Below, piece after piece: positions 63,888 through 64,000 of a stretch of 64,000 nucleotides of DNA. The notes below the pieces were generated by a model, which saw only the letters and a program-made list of their open reading frames with translations, made no database searches and was not told the origin of the DNA. Position numbers and translations under genes: made by a program. The stretch lies in contig NZ_JAFFQA010000021.1 of NCBI RefSeq assembly GCF_016919065.1, positions 1 through 64,000 on the forward strand, given 5' to 3'. Source of the stretch: Desulfobulbus rhabdoformis. GTDB taxonomy: Bacteria; Desulfobacterota; Desulfobulbia; Desulfobulbales; Desulfobulbaceae. The stretch's first letter is position 1. Each line of letters starts with the position of its first letter.

Positions 63888-64000
63888 TTAACGTCCCTCG
63901 TGATCCCAGCCGACGGGATGGTAGTGCACATAGACCCGGCGAAGAAATTCGATTTTTTCCAGTAAAGTTTTCTCCACCTCCGTGGCAATCCGGTCCCCGG
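63888..64000 (-). CDS. C-terminal end of a partial gene, possibly a CDF cation transporter
   Basis: The minus-strand frame runs into the window edge and ends GDRIATEVEKTLLEKIEFLRRVYVHYHPVGWDHEGR before TAA at 63888. This looks like the cytoplasmic C-terminal domain of a cation diffusion facilitator (a helix and a strand ending in a His-rich VxVHxxP motif). Only 36 residues are visible, so the assignment is tentative. Confidence 0.5.
   Translation of the reverse strand, partial: GDRIATEVEKTLLEKIEFLRRVYVHYHPVGWDHEGR

Overview
The window looks like a chromosomal segment of a Gram-negative anaerobe, most plausibly a Desulfobacterota member close to Desulfobulbaceae. This is inference from gene content: an N-acetylglutaminylglutamine (NAGGN) osmolyte operon, an FmdE-like protein, a NapH-like polyferredoxin with a small CXXC partner, paired U32-type proteins, and broad housekeeping genes at mid GC. 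No rRNA or unambiguous taxonomic marker is present.

The left 15 kb is accessory DNA. Positions 1-4833 are a pile-up of insertion sequences: the right part of an IS21-family element, a C-terminal IS256-family remnant, a nearly intact IS66-family element with a frameshifted tnpC, and the tail of an IS3-family element. Next come an XRE-type regulator, an HNH nuclease remnant and a complete type I Wadjet anti-plasmid system (jetABCD, minus strand, overlapping genes). Upstream of jetA lies a 200-bp nested inverted-repeat structure, then an AT-rich pair of uncharacterised membrane-protein genes. The region ends at a tRNA-Pro(TGG) gene whose 3' end faces the accessory DNA, a common arrangement for genomic islands.

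From 15.6 to 64 kb the content is mostly core. It includes envelope and lipid-carrier genes (AI-2E family transporter, uppP, dedA); a photolyase cluster (SRPBCC protein, FKBP-methyltransferase fusion with a probable homopolymer frameshift, class II photolyase); degP; a hybrid sensor kinase; panE and folA; the NAGGN operon; rsmE, dtd and an M16 protease; nadB beside a perfect parS site and parAB; a CXXC/polyferredoxin/SH3b set; bioC-bioD; slyD-tgt-yajC; a four-gene minus-strand run of two U32-type proteins, FmdE and a radical SAM protein; gamma carbonic anhydrase, a ModF-like ABC protein and an aldo/keto reductase; and a two-receiver GGDEF regulator.

Two unrelated intergenic repeat families run through the core part and are the most interesting structure here. 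Family A is a 141-158 bp element in four copies. It has terminal inverted repeats, a copy-specific 4-bp target duplication at three copies (and a near-match at the fourth), and an internal stem whose two arms change together between copies. Three copies lie 35-39 bp upstream of a start codon. Family B has outer arms around CTGAATCCGTGA. It occurs as about 175-220 bp full copies, as short arm-only hairpins and as fragments. One family A copy is inserted inside a family B copy, which gives their relative age. A second notable item is a pair of tiny paralogous genes ending in VN(E/Q)LIGTERW, one with an in-frame TGA exactly where the other has a tryptophan.
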